A stretch of 64,000 nt of DNA from CAZGMC01 sp964526565 (GTDB taxonomy: Bacteria; Pseudomonadota; Alphaproteobacteria; DSM-16000; Inquilinaceae). Positions 63,957 to 64,000 of this stretch are shown here, piece after piece. Within the stretch, counting starts at the first letter, position 1. Each line of letters opens with the position of its first letter. The translations under genes and the position numbers were made by a program. The stretch is from contig CAZGMC010000007.1 of the NCBI GenBank assembly GCA_964526565.1, positions 1 through 64,000 on the forward strand, read 5' to 3'. A model generated the notes under the pieces. That model had not been told where the DNA came from, did no database searches, and worked only from the letters and a program-made list of their open reading frames with translations.

Positions 63957-64000
63957 TCGTGGGATCGCCGCTTGACGGGCGCGGCCGGCCGCGCGGGAGG

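Overview
The window is very GC-rich DNA from an alphaproteobacterium, most likely a Rhodospirillales-like free-living, flagellated one. The signs are the rpsF-rpsR-(DUF2232 membrane protein)-rplI ribosomal operon, a FlaF-type flagellin regulator, an MntR-controlled manganese ABC transporter, and a FabD-FabG-AcpP cluster. It is draft sequence: a run of exactly 100 N lies inside flgK (41586-41685). No rRNA, tRNA or CRISPR array was found.

Layout. (1) 1-4.6 kb is a scarred accessory region. It holds a truncated SNF2-type helicase (DISARM DrmD-like) that stops at an insertion-sequence-like end, a helix-turn-helix protein, a palindromic repeat, two tiny acidic proteins with their own promoter and terminator, and a SiaB/SiaC/nucleotidyl-cyclase locus that appears collapsed by internal deletions. 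(2) 4.7-14.4 kb carries metabolic and stress genes: a PoxB-like TPP enzyme, a CopB-type metal ATPase, a CBS protein, and a LysR regulator divergent from wrbA, glutathionyl-hydroquinone reductase and pirin. (3) 14.6-23.7 kb is a complete cobalamin-uptake island with two B12 riboswitches, one ahead of exbB-exbD-exbD-tonB and one ahead of a TonB-dependent receptor, an unknown 193-aa protein and btuF-btuC-btuD. (4) 23.7-28.7 kb is a manganese ABC transporter (binding protein, ATPase, two permeases with winged-helix tails) divergent from mntR across a palindromic operator.

(5) 28.8-36.3 kb holds a CBS protein, a membrane pyrophosphatase, a DUF3616 protein, an alpha/beta hydrolase and a stomatin/NfeD pair. 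(6) 36.4-46.1 kb is flagellar: flaF, a flaG-like gene, and a hook operon read on the minus strand as fliK-flgD-flgE-flgK-flgL. FlgE, FlgK and FlgL carry what looks like the same inserted module in several copies. (7) 46.5-55.3 kb holds crcB, the NAD-salvage pair pncB-pncA, RNase Z, a cupin, a CBS protein, an SDR overlapping an ornithine-decarboxylase-type gene, and a 47-aa ORF with a strong ribosome-binding site. (8) 55.5-64 kb starts with a repeat element (six tandem half-sites plus a perfect 18-bp inverted repeat), then gatB, a nucleotidyltransferase remnant, cfa, the rplI/rpsR/rpsF operon and the divergent fabD-fabG-acpP operon.

Two themes recur. First, tandem arrays with a period near 14 bp at three intergenic sites, resembling repeat families that accompany REP-associated transposases. 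Second, short in-frame repeats coding for Gly/Asp/Arg tracts in unrelated genes (S6, GatB, FliK, a metal permease). Long open frames antisense to real genes are common here because of the base composition and were left out. All family assignments are from motif recognition only; no searches were run.
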